Shown piece by piece: positions 1 to 9,115 of a DNA stretch of 64,000 nt (position 1 is the stretch's first letter; each line of letters starts with the position of its first letter). The position numbers and the translations under genes were made by a program. This DNA is from JANNSX01 sp041397825 (GTDB taxonomy: Bacteria; Pseudomonadota; Alphaproteobacteria; Rhizobiales; Hyphomicrobiaceae). Where the stretch lies: contig JAWKVX010000003.1 of NCBI GenBank assembly GCA_041397825.1, positions 620,001 to 684,000 on the forward strand, in the 5' to 3' direction. The notes beneath the pieces were generated by a model. That model saw only the letters and a list, made by a program, of their open reading frames with translations, was not told where the DNA came from and searched no databases.

Positions 1-1760
1 TGGATTCCAATCAGGGCGTCGAGCCGCAGACCGAGACCGTCTGGCGCCAGGGCGACAAGTACAAGGTTCCGCGCATTGTCTTCTGCAACAAGATGGACAA
101 GACGGGCGCCGATTTCTATCAGTGCCTGGACGACATCAAGACCCGTCTCGGTGCGCGCCCCGTTCCGGTGCAGCTGCCGATCGGCGCCGAGAGCGCCTTC
201 AAGGGCGTCGTTGATCTCGTCCGGATGAAGGGCGTGATCTGGGACGACGAGACCCTTGGCGCGAAGTTCCACGACGTCGATATTCCTGCTGATCTCGAGG
301 AGAAGGCGGCCGAGTACCGGCTGCAGCTCATCGAGGCTGCCGTCGAGATGGACGAAGGCGCGATGGAGGCCTATCTCGACGGCAAGGAGCCGGACGAGGA
401 AACGCTTCGAAACCTCATCCGCAAGGCGGTCGTCACCGGTGCGTGGTATCCGATCTTCTGCGGCTCGGCGTTCAAGAACAAGGGCGTGCAGCCGCTGCTC
501 GACGGTGTCGTCGACTATCTGCCGAGCCCGGCCGACATTCCGCCGACCAAAGGCATCGATGTCAGGACCGACGAGGAGGTGTTGCGAAAGGTCGAGGATG
601 GCGAGCCGCTTGCCGCGCTCGCGTTCAAGATCATGGATGACCCGTTCGTCGGCTCCATCACCTTCTGCCGCATCTATTCGGGCACGCTAACCTCTGGCAC
701 GGGCGTGCTGAACTCGACCCGTGACAAGCGCGAGCGGATCGGGCGGATGCTGCTCATGCACGCCAATAATCGCGAGGACATCAAGGAAGCCTATGCCGGC
801 GACATCGTGGCGCTCGCAGGTCTGAAGGAGACCATCACCGGCGATACGCTCTGTGATCCACAGAAGGCGGTCGTGCTTGAGAAGATGGTCTTCCCGGAGC
901 CCGTGATCGAAATCGCGATCGAGCCGAAGTCGAAGGCCGACGTCGAGAAGCTTGGCGAGGCTCTCTCGAAGCTCGCCAAGGAGGACCCGTCCTTCCGCGT
1001 CTCCGTCGATCACGAGAGCGGGCAGACGATCCTCAAAGGCATGGGCGAGCTGCATCTCGACATCAAGGTCGACATCCTGAAGCGAACCTATAAAGTCGAG
1101 GCGAACATCGGCCAGCCGCGCGTCGCCTATCGCGAGACGATCTCGAAAGAGGCGACCGTCGACTACACGCACAAGAAGCAGACCGGTGGCTCTGGCCAGT
1201 TCGGCCGCGTCAAGATCGTGGTCAAGCCGGGCGAGGCCGGCACCGGATTCGTTTTCGAGAACGCGATCGTCGGCGGCTCCATCCCGAAGGAATTCATCCC
1301 GGCGGTGGAGAAGGGCGTGAAGAGCGTCATGGACGCCGGGCCGCTGATTGGTTTCCCGGTGCTCGACGTTGCCGTAGAGCTCATCGATGGCGCCTATCAC
1401 GAGGTCGACTCCTCGGCGATCGCCTTCGAGATCGCCGCCCGGGCGGCGATGCGCGATGCGCTTCTGAAGGCCGGGCCGAAGCTGCTCGAGCCGATCATGG
1501 CGGTCGAGGTCGTGACGCCTGAAGACTACACCGGCAACGTGATCGGCGACCTCAACTCGCGGCGTGGCCAGATCCAGGGCCAGGACATGCGCGGCAACGC
1601 CAATGTCGTGAAGGCGCAGGTGCCTCTCGCCAACATGTTCGGCTACGTGTCGAACTTGAGGTCGATGAGCCAGGGACGCGCCCAGTTCACGATGCAGTTC
1701 TCGCACTACGCCCAGGTGCCGCCGAACGTCGCTACCGAGGTGCAGAAGAAATACGCATGA
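1..1760 (+). CDS. fusA: Elongation factor G, 5' truncated by the window edge
   Basis: This GTPase drives ribosomal translocation and, with RRF, ribosome recycling in the cytoplasm. The frame is open from base 3, and about 585 residues are visible against a usual length near 690, so the P-loop and switch regions lie upstream of the window. The first residues (SNQGVEPQTETVWRQ) match the segment just after switch II, and the G4 motif NKMD follows at about base 92. Domains II to V are complete, including the domain IV stretch THKKQTGGSGQFG and GELHLDI, and the protein ends QKKYA. It is followed after 101 nt by tuf, the usual str-operon order. Nothing looks unusual in the visible part. Confidence 0.98.
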   Translation, partial: DSNQGVEPQTETVWRQGDKYKVPRIVFCNKMDKTGADFYQCLDDIKTRLGARPVPVQLPIGAESAFKGVVDLVRMKGVIWDDETLGAKFHDVDIPADLEEKAAEYRLQLIEAAVEMDEGAMEAYLDGKEPDEETLRNLIRKAVVTGAWYPIFCGSAFKNKGVQPLLDGVVDYLPSPADIPPTKGIDVRTDEEVLRKVEDGEPLAALAFKIMDDPFVGSITFCRIYSGTLTSGTGVLNSTRDKRERIGRMLLMHANNREDIKEAYAGDIVALAGLKETITGDTLCDPQKAVVLEKMVFPEPVIEIAIEPKSKADVEKLGEALSKLAKEDPSFRVSVDHESGQTILKGMGELHLDIKVDILKRTYKVEANIGQPRVAYRETISKEATVDYTHKKQTGGSGQFGRVKIVVKPGEAGTGFVFENAIVGGSIPKEFIPAVEKGVKSVMDAGPLIGFPVLDVAVELIDGAYHEVDSSAIAFEIAARAAMRDALLKAGPKLLEPIMAVEVVTPEDYTGNVIGDLNSRRGQIQGQDMRGNANVVKAQVPLANMFGYVSNLRSMSQGRAQFTMQFSHYAQVPPNVATEVQKKYA

Positions 1761-1861
1761 CGACAGGCCTCGAGACGCCGCATGCGGGTCGGCGCCGGCG
1801 AGGCAACGAGCAAACTGAGCCTGAGAACACAAGAGACGGAAGTTAAGGACGGAGAAGACCC

Positions 1862-3070
<1,209 letters not shown>

Positions 3071-3140
3071 AGACCAAGACAACCGAGGCGGCGGGACCTC
3101 CTGCCGCCTCTGAGTTTGCGAGCAACCGGGTTCGAGAGAC

Positions 3141-3449
3141 ATGAACGGCCAGACCATTCGCATCCGCCTCAAGGCGTTCGACCATCGCGTCCTCGACACC
3201 TCGACGCGCGAGATCGTCAACACGGCGAAGCGCACCGGCGCCGACGTCCGCGGGCCCATCCCGCTGCCGACGCGCATCGAGCGCTTCACTGTCAACAGGT
3301 CTCCGCATGTCGACAAGAAGAGCCGCGAGCAGTTCGAGATGCGGACGCACAAGCGGTTGCTCGACATCGTCGATCCGACGCCGCAGACGGTGGACGCGCT
3401 GATGAAGCTCGACCTCGCGGCCGGTGTCGACGTCGAGATCAAGCTCTGA
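3141..3449 (+). CDS. rpsJ: 30S ribosomal protein S10
   Basis: S10 (also NusE) is a 30S head protein and a partner of NusB in transcription antitermination. The 102-residue product begins MNGQTIRIRLKAFDHRVLD and contains the conserved GPIPLPT and RTHKRLLDI segments, which match the family along its full length. It is the first gene of the S10 cluster, 70 nt after tuf, with no obvious terminator between them, so it probably shares the str transcript or has its own promoter in the spacer. No irregularities were seen. Confidence 0.98.
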   Translation: MNGQTIRIRLKAFDHRVLDTSTREIVNTAKRTGADVRGPIPLPTRIERFTVNRSPHVDKKSREQFEMRTHKRLLDIVDPTPQTVDALMKLDLAAGVDVEIKL

Positions 3450-3541
3450 CGTAACAAAGGCTTTAGTGGGTGGCGCGTCGAGCGCGCCACCGGACAGGAA
3501 CGAGGGGCAAGGCCCCGGAACCGATGATTGGGAACGCTCCG

Positions 3542-4186
3542 ATGCGCTCAGGTGTGATCGCGCAGAAGGTGGGAATGACGCGGGTTTTCAACGACGCCGG
3601 CGAGCATGTGCCGGTGACGGTGTTGAAGCTCGACAATTGCCAGGTCGTCGCCCACCGGACGGCAGAGAAGAACGGCTATACGGCGATGCAACTTGGCGCC
3701 GGCCTCGCCAAGGTCAAGAACGTCACCCGGGCCGACCGTGGCCATTTTGCGATCGCCAAGGTCGAGCCGAAACGGAAGCTGGTCGAGTTCCGGGTTTCGC
3801 CAGACAACCTCGTCGAGGTGGGAACCGAGATCAAGGCCGACCATTTTGCCGCCGGCCAGCTCGTCGATGTTACCGGCACCTCCATCGGCAAGGGCTTCGC
3901 CGGTGCCATGAAACGCCACAATTTCGGCGGCCTCAGGGCCTCCCACGGCGTGTCGATCAGCCATCGCAGCCATGGTTCGACCGGTGGTCGTCAGGATCCC
4001 GGCAAGGTGTTCAAGAACAAGCGCATGGCGGGTCACATGGGCGACGTCCGTGTGACGACCCAGAACCTCGAGGTGGTTCGGATCGATGCCGAGCGCGGGC
4101 TGATGCTGATCAAGGGCGCTGTGCCCGGCGCCAAGGGTGGCTGGGTGCTTGTGCGCGATGCCGCCAAGGCCAAGGGGGGCAAGTGA
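3542..4186 (+). CDS. rplC: 50S ribosomal protein L3
   Basis: L3 is an early-assembly 50S protein whose loop reaches towards the peptidyl-transferase centre. The start is set at the ATG giving MRSGVIAQKVGMTRVF, the usual alphaproteobacterial N-terminus; in-frame ATGs at 3470 and 3524 would add 24 or 6 residues without family support. The product is 214 residues and holds the conserved GTSIGKGFAG and HGSTGGRQDPGKVFKNKRM segments, the latter carrying the Gln that is methylated in many bacteria. It lies 92 nt after rpsJ and almost abuts rplD, with a 1-nt gap, as expected for the S10 operon. Confidence 0.97.
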   Translation: MRSGVIAQKVGMTRVFNDAGEHVPVTVLKLDNCQVVAHRTAEKNGYTAMQLGAGLAKVKNVTRADRGHFAIAKVEPKRKLVEFRVSPDNLVEVGTEIKADHFAAGQLVDVTGTSIGKGFAGAMKRHNFGGLRASHGVSISHRSHGSTGGRQDPGKVFKNKRMAGHMGDVRVTTQNLEVVRIDAERGLMLIKGAVPGAKGGWVLVRDAAKAKGGK

Positions 4187-4187
4187 A

Positions 4188-4829
4188 ATGAAGGCGGAAG
4201 TCACGACGCTCGACGCCGGCAAGGCCGGCACGGTCGATCTGAAGGACGAGATCTTCGGTCTCGAGCCGCGCGAGGATCTCATCCATCGCATGGTGCGCTA
4301 CCAGCTCGCCAAGCGCCGCGCCGGCACCCACAAAGCCAAGACACGCGCCGAGGTGAATCTCACCGGCAAGAAAATGTACAAGCAGAAGGGCACCGGCGGC
4401 GCCCGGCACGCCGACAAGGGCGCGCCCCAGTTCCGCGGCGGCGGCAAGGCGTTCGGGCCGCACCCGCGCAACCATGCGCACGACATGCCGAAGAGGGTCC
4501 GGGCTCTAGCGCTGAAGCATGCGCTGTCGGCCAAGACCAAGGCCGCCGAGCTCGTCGTCCTGGAGAAGGCCGAGGCGGCTGAAGGCAAGACCGCGGGATT
4601 GCGGTCGCGCCTGGAAAAGCTCGGCTGGACGTCGGCTCTGATCATCGCCGGCAACGAAGTCGATGCCAACTTTGCCCGGGCCGCGCGGAACATTCCGAAC
4701 ATCGACGTGCTGCCGGCTGCCGGCATCAATGTCTACGATATTCTGCGCCGGAAGACCCTGGTCCTGACCAAGGACGCCATCGCCGCGCTCGAGGCCCGCT
4801 TCACGGGCGACGCCGCCCGGAGCGCATGA
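4188..4829 (+). CDS. rplD: 50S ribosomal protein L4
   Basis: L4 lines the peptide exit tunnel and, in some bacteria, represses its own operon. The start chosen is the ATG at 4188 (MKAEVTTLDAG), 1 nt after the rplC stop; a longer in-frame reading from 4137 would run into rplC and has no family support. The 213-residue protein has the tunnel-loop segment KMYKQKGTGGARHADKGAPQ and the GGKAFGPHPR motif. Whether L4-mediated autoregulation occurs here cannot be read from the sequence. Confidence 0.97.
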   Translation: MKAEVTTLDAGKAGTVDLKDEIFGLEPREDLIHRMVRYQLAKRRAGTHKAKTRAEVNLTGKKMYKQKGTGGARHADKGAPQFRGGGKAFGPHPRNHAHDMPKRVRALALKHALSAKTKAAELVVLEKAEAAEGKTAGLRSRLEKLGWTSALIIAGNEVDANFARAARNIPNIDVLPAAGINVYDILRRKTLVLTKDAIAALEARFTGDAARSA

Positions 4830-4839
4830 GGATCCGACA

Positions 4840-5133
4840 ATGAAACCGCTCAAGGCCTACGACATCATTCTGGCGCCGGTCATCACCGAGAAGGCGACAG
4901 CCGCCTCGGAGGCGAACCAGGTCGTGTTCAAGGTGCGCCACGACGCCTCGAAGCCGGACATCAAGAAGGCGATCGAGCAGTTGTTCAAGGTGAAGGTGAA
5001 GTCGGTCAACACGCTCAATCGGAAGGGCAAGTCGAAGACCTTCCGCGGTGTTGCCGGACGGCAGAGTGCGGTCAAGAAGGCGATCGTGACCCTCGAGGAG
5101 GGGCAGACCATCGACGTGACGACCGGGCTCTAG
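4840..5133 (+). CDS. rplW: 50S ribosomal protein L23
   Basis: L23 sits at the tunnel exit and docks trigger factor and SRP. The 97-residue product matches the family throughout, from YDIILAPVITEKAT near the N-terminus to the typical end VTLEEGQTIDVTTGL. It lies 10 nt after rplD and 10 nt before rplB. No unusual residues were noticed. Confidence 0.97.
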   Translation: MKPLKAYDIILAPVITEKATAASEANQVVFKVRHDASKPDIKKAIEQLFKVKVKSVNTLNRKGKSKTFRGVAGRQSAVKKAIVTLEEGQTIDVTTGL

Positions 5134-5143
5134 GAGTAGCGAC

Positions 5144-5968
5144 ATGGCATTGAAGACATACAATCCGTCGACACCGAGCCTTCGGCATCTCGTGCTGGTG
5201 GATCGCTCGGCGCTGTGGAAGGGCAAGCCGGTCAAAGGTTTGACCGAGGGGCTCAGCAAGTCCGGCGGCCGGAACAACCATGGCCGGCTGACGGCCTACC
5301 GCAAGGGCGGCGGTCACAAACGGGCTTACCGCCGGATCGATTTCCGCCGGCGCAAGTTCGATGTGACGGCGACTGTCGAGCGGCTGGAGTACGATCCGAA
5401 CCGGTCTGCCTTCATCGCCCTCATCAAGTACGAGGATGGGGAGCAGTCCTATATATTGGCTCCGCAGCGTCTGGCAGCGGGCGATACGGTCGTCTCCGGC
5501 GCCAAGGTCGACGTGAAGCCGGGCAACGCTATGCCGCTCGGTGCCATGCCGATCGGCACGATCATTCACAACGTCGAGATGCATATCGGCAAGGGCGGGC
5601 AACTCGCCCGCTCAGCTGGGACCTATGCCCAGCTCGTCGGCCGCGACCAGGGCTACGCCATTCTCCGGCTCAACTCGGGCGAGACGCGCATGGTTCGCGC
5701 CGAGTGCATGGGTACCGTCGGCGCGGTGTCCAACCCCGACCATATGAATCGAGTGATCGGCAAGGCCGGACGGTCGCGCTGGATGGGCATCCGCCCGACC
5801 GTGCGCTCAATCATGATGAACCCGGTCGACCATCCGAACGGCGGACGCACGAAGGGCGGCAAGCATTGGATGACGCCCTGGGGCATTTCCACCAAGGGCA
5901 AGAAGACGCGCAAGAACAAGTCGACCACCAAGTACATCCTGCGCAGCCGCCATCTGAAGAAGAAGTGA
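5144..5968 (+). CDS. rplB: 50S ribosomal protein L2 with an altered peptidyl-transferase loop
   Basis: L2 is a primary 23S rRNA binder needed for subunit association and peptidyl transfer. The 274-residue protein is collinear with the family: GRNNHGRLTAYRKGGGHKR near the N-terminus and GRSRWMGIRPTVR before the C-terminal loop. The functional loop is unusual. The common motif NPVDHPHGGGEGR is NPVDHPNGGRT here (from residue 226). The first His, which I equate with the E. coli residue reported as critical (His229, here residue 230), is kept, the second His is Asn, and about three glycine-rich residues are missing. The segment following is GGKHWMTPWG rather than the usual GRHPVTPWG. The rest of the C-terminus (KGKKTRKNK) is ordinary, so a sequencing frameshift is unlikely. 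Confidence 0.98.
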   Translation: MALKTYNPSTPSLRHLVLVDRSALWKGKPVKGLTEGLSKSGGRNNHGRLTAYRKGGGHKRAYRRIDFRRRKFDVTATVERLEYDPNRSAFIALIKYEDGEQSYILAPQRLAAGDTVVSGAKVDVKPGNAMPLGAMPIGTIIHNVEMHIGKGGQLARSAGTYAQLVGRDQGYAILRLNSGETRMVRAECMGTVGAVSNPDHMNRVIGKAGRSRWMGIRPTVRSIMMNPVDHPNGGRTKGGKHWMTPWGISTKGKKTRKNKSTTKYILRSRHLKKK

Positions 5969-5979
5969 GGTCGTAAGTC

Positions 5980-6270
5980 GTGACACGCTCAATCTGGAAG
6001 GGCCCGTTCGTCGACGGCTACCTCTTGAAGAAGGCCGACAAGGCGCGTTCGTCGGGCCGTAAGGACGTCATCAAGACCTGGAGCCGACGCTCGACGATCC
6101 TGCCGCAGTTCGTGGGGCTGACATTCGGCGTCCACAATGGCAACAAGCACGTGCCGGTGCTGGTGACCGAGGACATGGTCGGTCACAAGCTCGGCGAGTT
6201 CGCCCCAACGCGGATGTTCCGCGGTCACACAGCGGTCGACAAGAAAGTCGCCGCCAAGAAGTCGGGCTGA
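5980..6270 (+). CDS. rpsS: 30S ribosomal protein S19
   Basis: S19 is a 30S head protein that forms a bridge with the 50S subunit and contacts A-site tRNA. The start is GTG at 5980, giving the standard N-terminus (M)TRSIWKGPFVDGYLL; there is no in-frame ATG that preserves it. The 96-residue product ends with the usual basic tail KKVAAKKSG and contains GHKLGEFAPTR. It lies 11 nt after rplB and 4 nt before rplV. Confidence 0.97.
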   Translation: MTRSIWKGPFVDGYLLKKADKARSSGRKDVIKTWSRRSTILPQFVGLTFGVHNGNKHVPVLVTEDMVGHKLGEFAPTRMFRGHTAVDKKVAAKKSG

Positions 6271-6274
6271 GGCC

Positions 6275-6724
6275 ATGGGTAAGCAACGCAATCCACGCCG
6301 GGTCGCCGAGAACGAGGCGTTCGCCGTCAACCGGTTCATCCGCTCGAGCCCGCAGAAGCTCAACCTCGTGGCTCAGATGATCCGTGGCAAGAAGGTCGAC
6401 AGGGCCCTGGCCGAGCTGACTTTCTCGCGGAAGCGCATCTCCGGCCAGGTCAAGCGCACGCTCGAGAGCGCGATCGCCAATGCCGAGAACAACCACCAGC
6501 TCGATGTCGACAGTCTGGTCGTCGCGCAAGCCCACGTGGGCAAGCGGTTGGTGATGAAGCGATTTCATGCGCGCGGTCGCGGTCGCGCCAGCCGGGTCGA
6601 GAAGTCCTTCTCGCAGCTGACCGTGGTCGTCCGCGAGACCGAGGGCGAGGACAAGAAGCGCAAGGGTAAGGGCGGCCGTCAAGCCAAACCCGCAGCAGAG
6701 GCCAGTGCGGCACGAGAGGACTGA
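6275..6724 (+). CDS. rplV: 50S ribosomal protein L22 with a longer C-terminal tail
   Basis: L22 lines the exit tunnel with L4 through an extended beta hairpin. The core is typical: RSSPQKLNLVAQMIRGKKV, then the hairpin region MKRFHARGRGRASRVEKSFSQ. At 149 residues it is longer than the usual 110-130 because of a Lys/Ala/Glu-rich tail after about residue 125, which looks disordered. Its 3' end approaches the rpsC start, leaving 4 nt between the stop and the ATG at 6729. Confidence 0.96.
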   Translation: MGKQRNPRRVAENEAFAVNRFIRSSPQKLNLVAQMIRGKKVDRALAELTFSRKRISGQVKRTLESAIANAENNHQLDVDSLVVAQAHVGKRLVMKRFHARGRGRASRVEKSFSQLTVVVRETEGEDKKRKGKGGRQAKPAAEASAARED

Positions 6725-6728
6725 GACT

Positions 6729-7442
6729 ATGGGTCAGAAAGTCAATCCTGTCGGCCTTCGCGTCGGCATCAACCGGACCTGGGACAGCCGCTGGTACGCC
6801 AATCGCGGCGAGTACGCCCGGCTGCTGCACGAAGACTTCAAGATGCGCGACTACATCATGCAGCAGCGCCGGCAGGCCGGCATCTCGCGCGTGGTGATCG
6901 AGCGTCCGCACAAGAAGTGCCGGGTCACCGTGCATACGGCTCGCCCGGGCATCCTGATCGGCCGCAAGGGTTCGGACATCGACAAGATCCGCAAGGAGCT
7001 GTCGCGCATGACCGACAGCGAGGTGTTCCTGAACATCCAGGAGATCCGCAAGCCGGAGCTCGACGCGACACTGGTTGCCGAGGGGATCGCCCAGCAGCTC
7101 GAGCGGCGTGTCGCCTTCCGCCGCGCCATGAAGCGCTCGGTGCAGTCGGCCATCCGAATGGGGGCGCTCGGCATCCGCATCAACGTCTCCGGGCGGCTCG
7201 GCGGCGCCGAGATCGCGCGCCTGGAATGGTATCGCGAAGGGCGTGTGCCGTTGCATACCCTGCGGGCCGATATCGACTTCGGCTATGGCGTGGCGCGGAC
7301 GGCGTACGGGATCATCGGTATCAAGGTGTGGATCTTCAAGGGTGAGATCCTCGAGCACGATCCGATGGCACAGGACAAGCGGGCGAGCGAGGCGCAGGAG
7401 GGTGGCGGCCGTCCACCCCGGCGCGAGCAACCCGCCGCGTAA
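6729..7442 (+). CDS. rpsC: 30S ribosomal protein S3
   Basis: S3 forms part of the mRNA entry channel with S4 and S5. The start is the ATG at 6729 (MGQKVNPVGLRVGINRTW), the invariant family N-terminus; the upstream in-frame ATG at 6705 lies inside rplV and is rejected. The 237-residue protein contains the KH-domain GxxG signature GRKGSD and the C-terminal ARTAYGIIGIKVWIFKGEI. A Gly/Arg-rich tail ends the protein, normal for the family. Confidence 0.97.
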   Translation: MGQKVNPVGLRVGINRTWDSRWYANRGEYARLLHEDFKMRDYIMQQRRQAGISRVVIERPHKKCRVTVHTARPGILIGRKGSDIDKIRKELSRMTDSEVFLNIQEIRKPELDATLVAEGIAQQLERRVAFRRAMKRSVQSAIRMGALGIRINVSGRLGGAEIARLEWYREGRVPLHTLRADIDFGYGVARTAYGIIGIKVWIFKGEILEHDPMAQDKRASEAQEGGGRPPRREQPAA

Positions 7443-7473
7443 GCCCAGGATTCGAGAGCAGGAATAGACAGCC

Positions 7474-7893
7474 ATGCTGCAACCGAAGCGCACCAAGTTC
7501 CGCAAGGCCCACAAGGGCCGCAATGCCGGCACGGCCAAGGGCGGCACGGCGCTCAATTTCGGCGCCTACGGCCTCAAGGCTCTCGAGCCGGAGCGGTTGA
7601 CGGCGCGTCAGATCGAGGCCGCGAGGCGCGCCATCACGCGTCACATGAAGCGCGCCGGCCGCGTCTGGATTCGCATCTTCCCGGACCTGCCGGTTTCGAA
7701 GAAGCCGACCGAGGTTCGCATGGGCTCCGGCAAGGGCTCGCCGGAGTTCTGGGCCTGCCGCGTGCGGCCGGGCCGCATCATGTTCGAGATCGACGGCGTC
7801 AATGCCCAGACGGCCAAGGAGGCGCTGATGCTTGGGGCCGCCAAGCTGCCGATCAAGACGCGCGTCGTCTCGCGCGTCGGGTTGCAGGGTTGA
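7474..7893 (+). CDS. rplP: 50S ribosomal protein L16
   Basis: L16 organises the A-site side of the 50S subunit near the elbow of tRNA. The 139-residue product begins MLQPKRTKFRKAHKGRN and carries the conserved MGSGKGSPEFWACRVRPG segment, covering the residues of the Arg that is hydroxylated in some bacteria. The C-terminus KLPIKTRVVSRVG is standard. It lies 31 nt after rpsC and 22 nt before rpmC. Confidence 0.97.
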   Translation: MLQPKRTKFRKAHKGRNAGTAKGGTALNFGAYGLKALEPERLTARQIEAARRAITRHMKRAGRVWIRIFPDLPVSKKPTEVRMGSGKGSPEFWACRVRPGRIMFEIDGVNAQTAKEALMLGAAKLPIKTRVVSRVGLQG

Positions 7894-7915
7894 TGGGGGC
7901 GCCAGGAGTACTGCC

Positions 7916-8116
7916 ATGAAGATCAAGGATGTCCGCGACCTGACCCCCGACCAGCTCGACGACGAGCTCACCAAGCTCAAGAAGGAGCAGTTCAACCTGC
8001 GCTTTCAGAAGGCGACGGGGCAACTCGAGAACACGGCGCGCGTGCGTGAGATCCGCCGCACGATCGCGCGTATCATGACGGTCCAGAGCGACCAGCGCCA
8101 GAAGGCCAAGGCCTAG
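7916..8116 (+). CDS. rpmC: 50S ribosomal protein L29
   Basis: L29 is a small helical protein at the tunnel exit beside L23. The start is the ATG at 7916 behind AGGAG; an in-frame reading from 7832 would extend back into rplP and is rejected. The 66-residue product (MKIKDVRDLTPDQLDDEL...) is the usual length, with the conserved FNLRFQKATGQLENTARVR core of two helices. Confidence 0.96.
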   Translation: MKIKDVRDLTPDQLDDELTKLKKEQFNLRFQKATGQLENTARVREIRRTIARIMTVQSDQRQKAKA

Positions 8117-8128
8117 AGGTAAGTCAAA

Positions 8129-8371
8129 ATGCCGAAACGTATGCTGCAAGGCGTCGTCGTCTCCGACAAGAACAGCAAGACCCGCGTGGTGCGTGTCGAG
8201 CGCCGCTTCATACATCCCGTGATGAAGAAGACGATCCGTCGGACCAAGAACTATCACGCCCATGACGAGAACAATCAGAGCAAGCTCGGCGATACGGTGT
8301 GGATCGAGGAGTGCCCGCCGATCTCCAAGCTGAAGCGCTGGGTGGTGAAGGACGGGGCCAAGGCTGGTTGA
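8129..8371 (+). CDS. rpsQ: 30S ribosomal protein S17
   Basis: S17 is a primary binder of the 5' domain of 16S rRNA. The 80-residue product shows the OB-fold signature GVVVSDKNSKTRVVRVERR, then HPVMKKTIRRTKNYHAHDE and the ending SKLKRWVVKDGAKAG. It lies 12 nt after rpmC and 55 nt before rplN, one of the longer gaps in this cluster. Confidence 0.97.
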   Translation: MPKRMLQGVVVSDKNSKTRVVRVERRFIHPVMKKTIRRTKNYHAHDENNQSKLGDTVWIEECPPISKLKRWVVKDGAKAG

Positions 8372-8426
8372 GGGCTCGACCGCAAGAGCCGGCAAGGCTG
8401 ACTGCGGACGAATAAGGACGATCGAC

Positions 8427-8795
8427 ATGATTCAGGTAGAGACCAATCTCGACGTTGCCGACAACTCCGGTGCTCGGCGCGTGCAATGCATCAAGGTGCT
8501 CGGAGGCTCCAAGCGCCGCTATGCAACCATCGGTGACACGATCGTCGTGGCGGTCAAGGAGGCGATCCCGAAGGGGCGCGTCAAGAAGGGCCAGGTCATG
8601 AAGGCGATCGTCGTCCGCGTTGCCAAAGGCATCAGCAGGGCCGACGGCAGTCAGATCCGTTTCGACCGCAACGCCGCTGTTTTGATCAACGCCCAGGGTG
8701 AGCCGGTCGGCACGCGCATCTTCGGACCCGTGACCCGCGAGCTTCGGGCCAAGAACCACATGAAGATCGTGTCACTCGCGCCGGAGGTGCTGTGA
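8427..8795 (+). CDS. rplN: 50S ribosomal protein L14
   Basis: L14 lies at the subunit interface and forms intersubunit bridges; it is also the docking site of the silencing factor RsfS. The 122-residue protein matches the family from MIQVETNLDVADNSGARRV to HMKIVSLAPEVL. In many bacteria it heads the spc operon. The stop TGA shares one base with the ATG of rplX. Confidence 0.98.
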   Translation: MIQVETNLDVADNSGARRVQCIKVLGGSKRRYATIGDTIVVAVKEAIPKGRVKKGQVMKAIVVRVAKGISRADGSQIRFDRNAAVLINAQGEPVGTRIFGPVTRELRAKNHMKIVSLAPEVL

Positions 8796-9115
8796 TGGCG
8801 AAACAGAAACTGAAGAAGGGCGATCGCGTGATCGTTCTCGCCGGCCGGGACAAGGGCAAGAAGGGCGAGATCCTGAAGATGATTCCCGCCGAGGACCGGG
8901 CGGTCGTGCAAGGCGTGAACATCGTTCGCCGGCATCAGAAGCAGTCCGCGCAGCAGGAGGGTGGCATCATTGCTCGCGAGGCATCCATCCATGTCTCGAA
9001 CCTCGCCTTCATTGATCCGAAGGACGACCGGCCGACGCGCATTGGGTTCAAGAGGCTCGAGGATGGACGCAAGGTTCGCGTCGCCCGGCGCTCGGGAGAA
9101 GTGATCGATGGCTAA
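8795..9115 (+). CDS. rplX: 50S ribosomal protein L24
   Basis: L24 initiates 50S assembly at the 5' end of 23S rRNA. The start chosen is the ATG that overlaps the rplN stop by one base; a GTG immediately before it (8792) would add a single residue. The 106-residue protein contains the KOW motif KKGDRVIVLAGRDKGKKGEI and GVNIVRRHQK. It overlaps rplE by 8 nt, pointing to translational coupling. Confidence 0.96.
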   Translation: MAKQKLKKGDRVIVLAGRDKGKKGEILKMIPAEDRAVVQGVNIVRRHQKQSAQQEGGIIAREASIHVSNLAFIDPKDDRPTRIGFKRLEDGRKVRVARRSGEVIDG

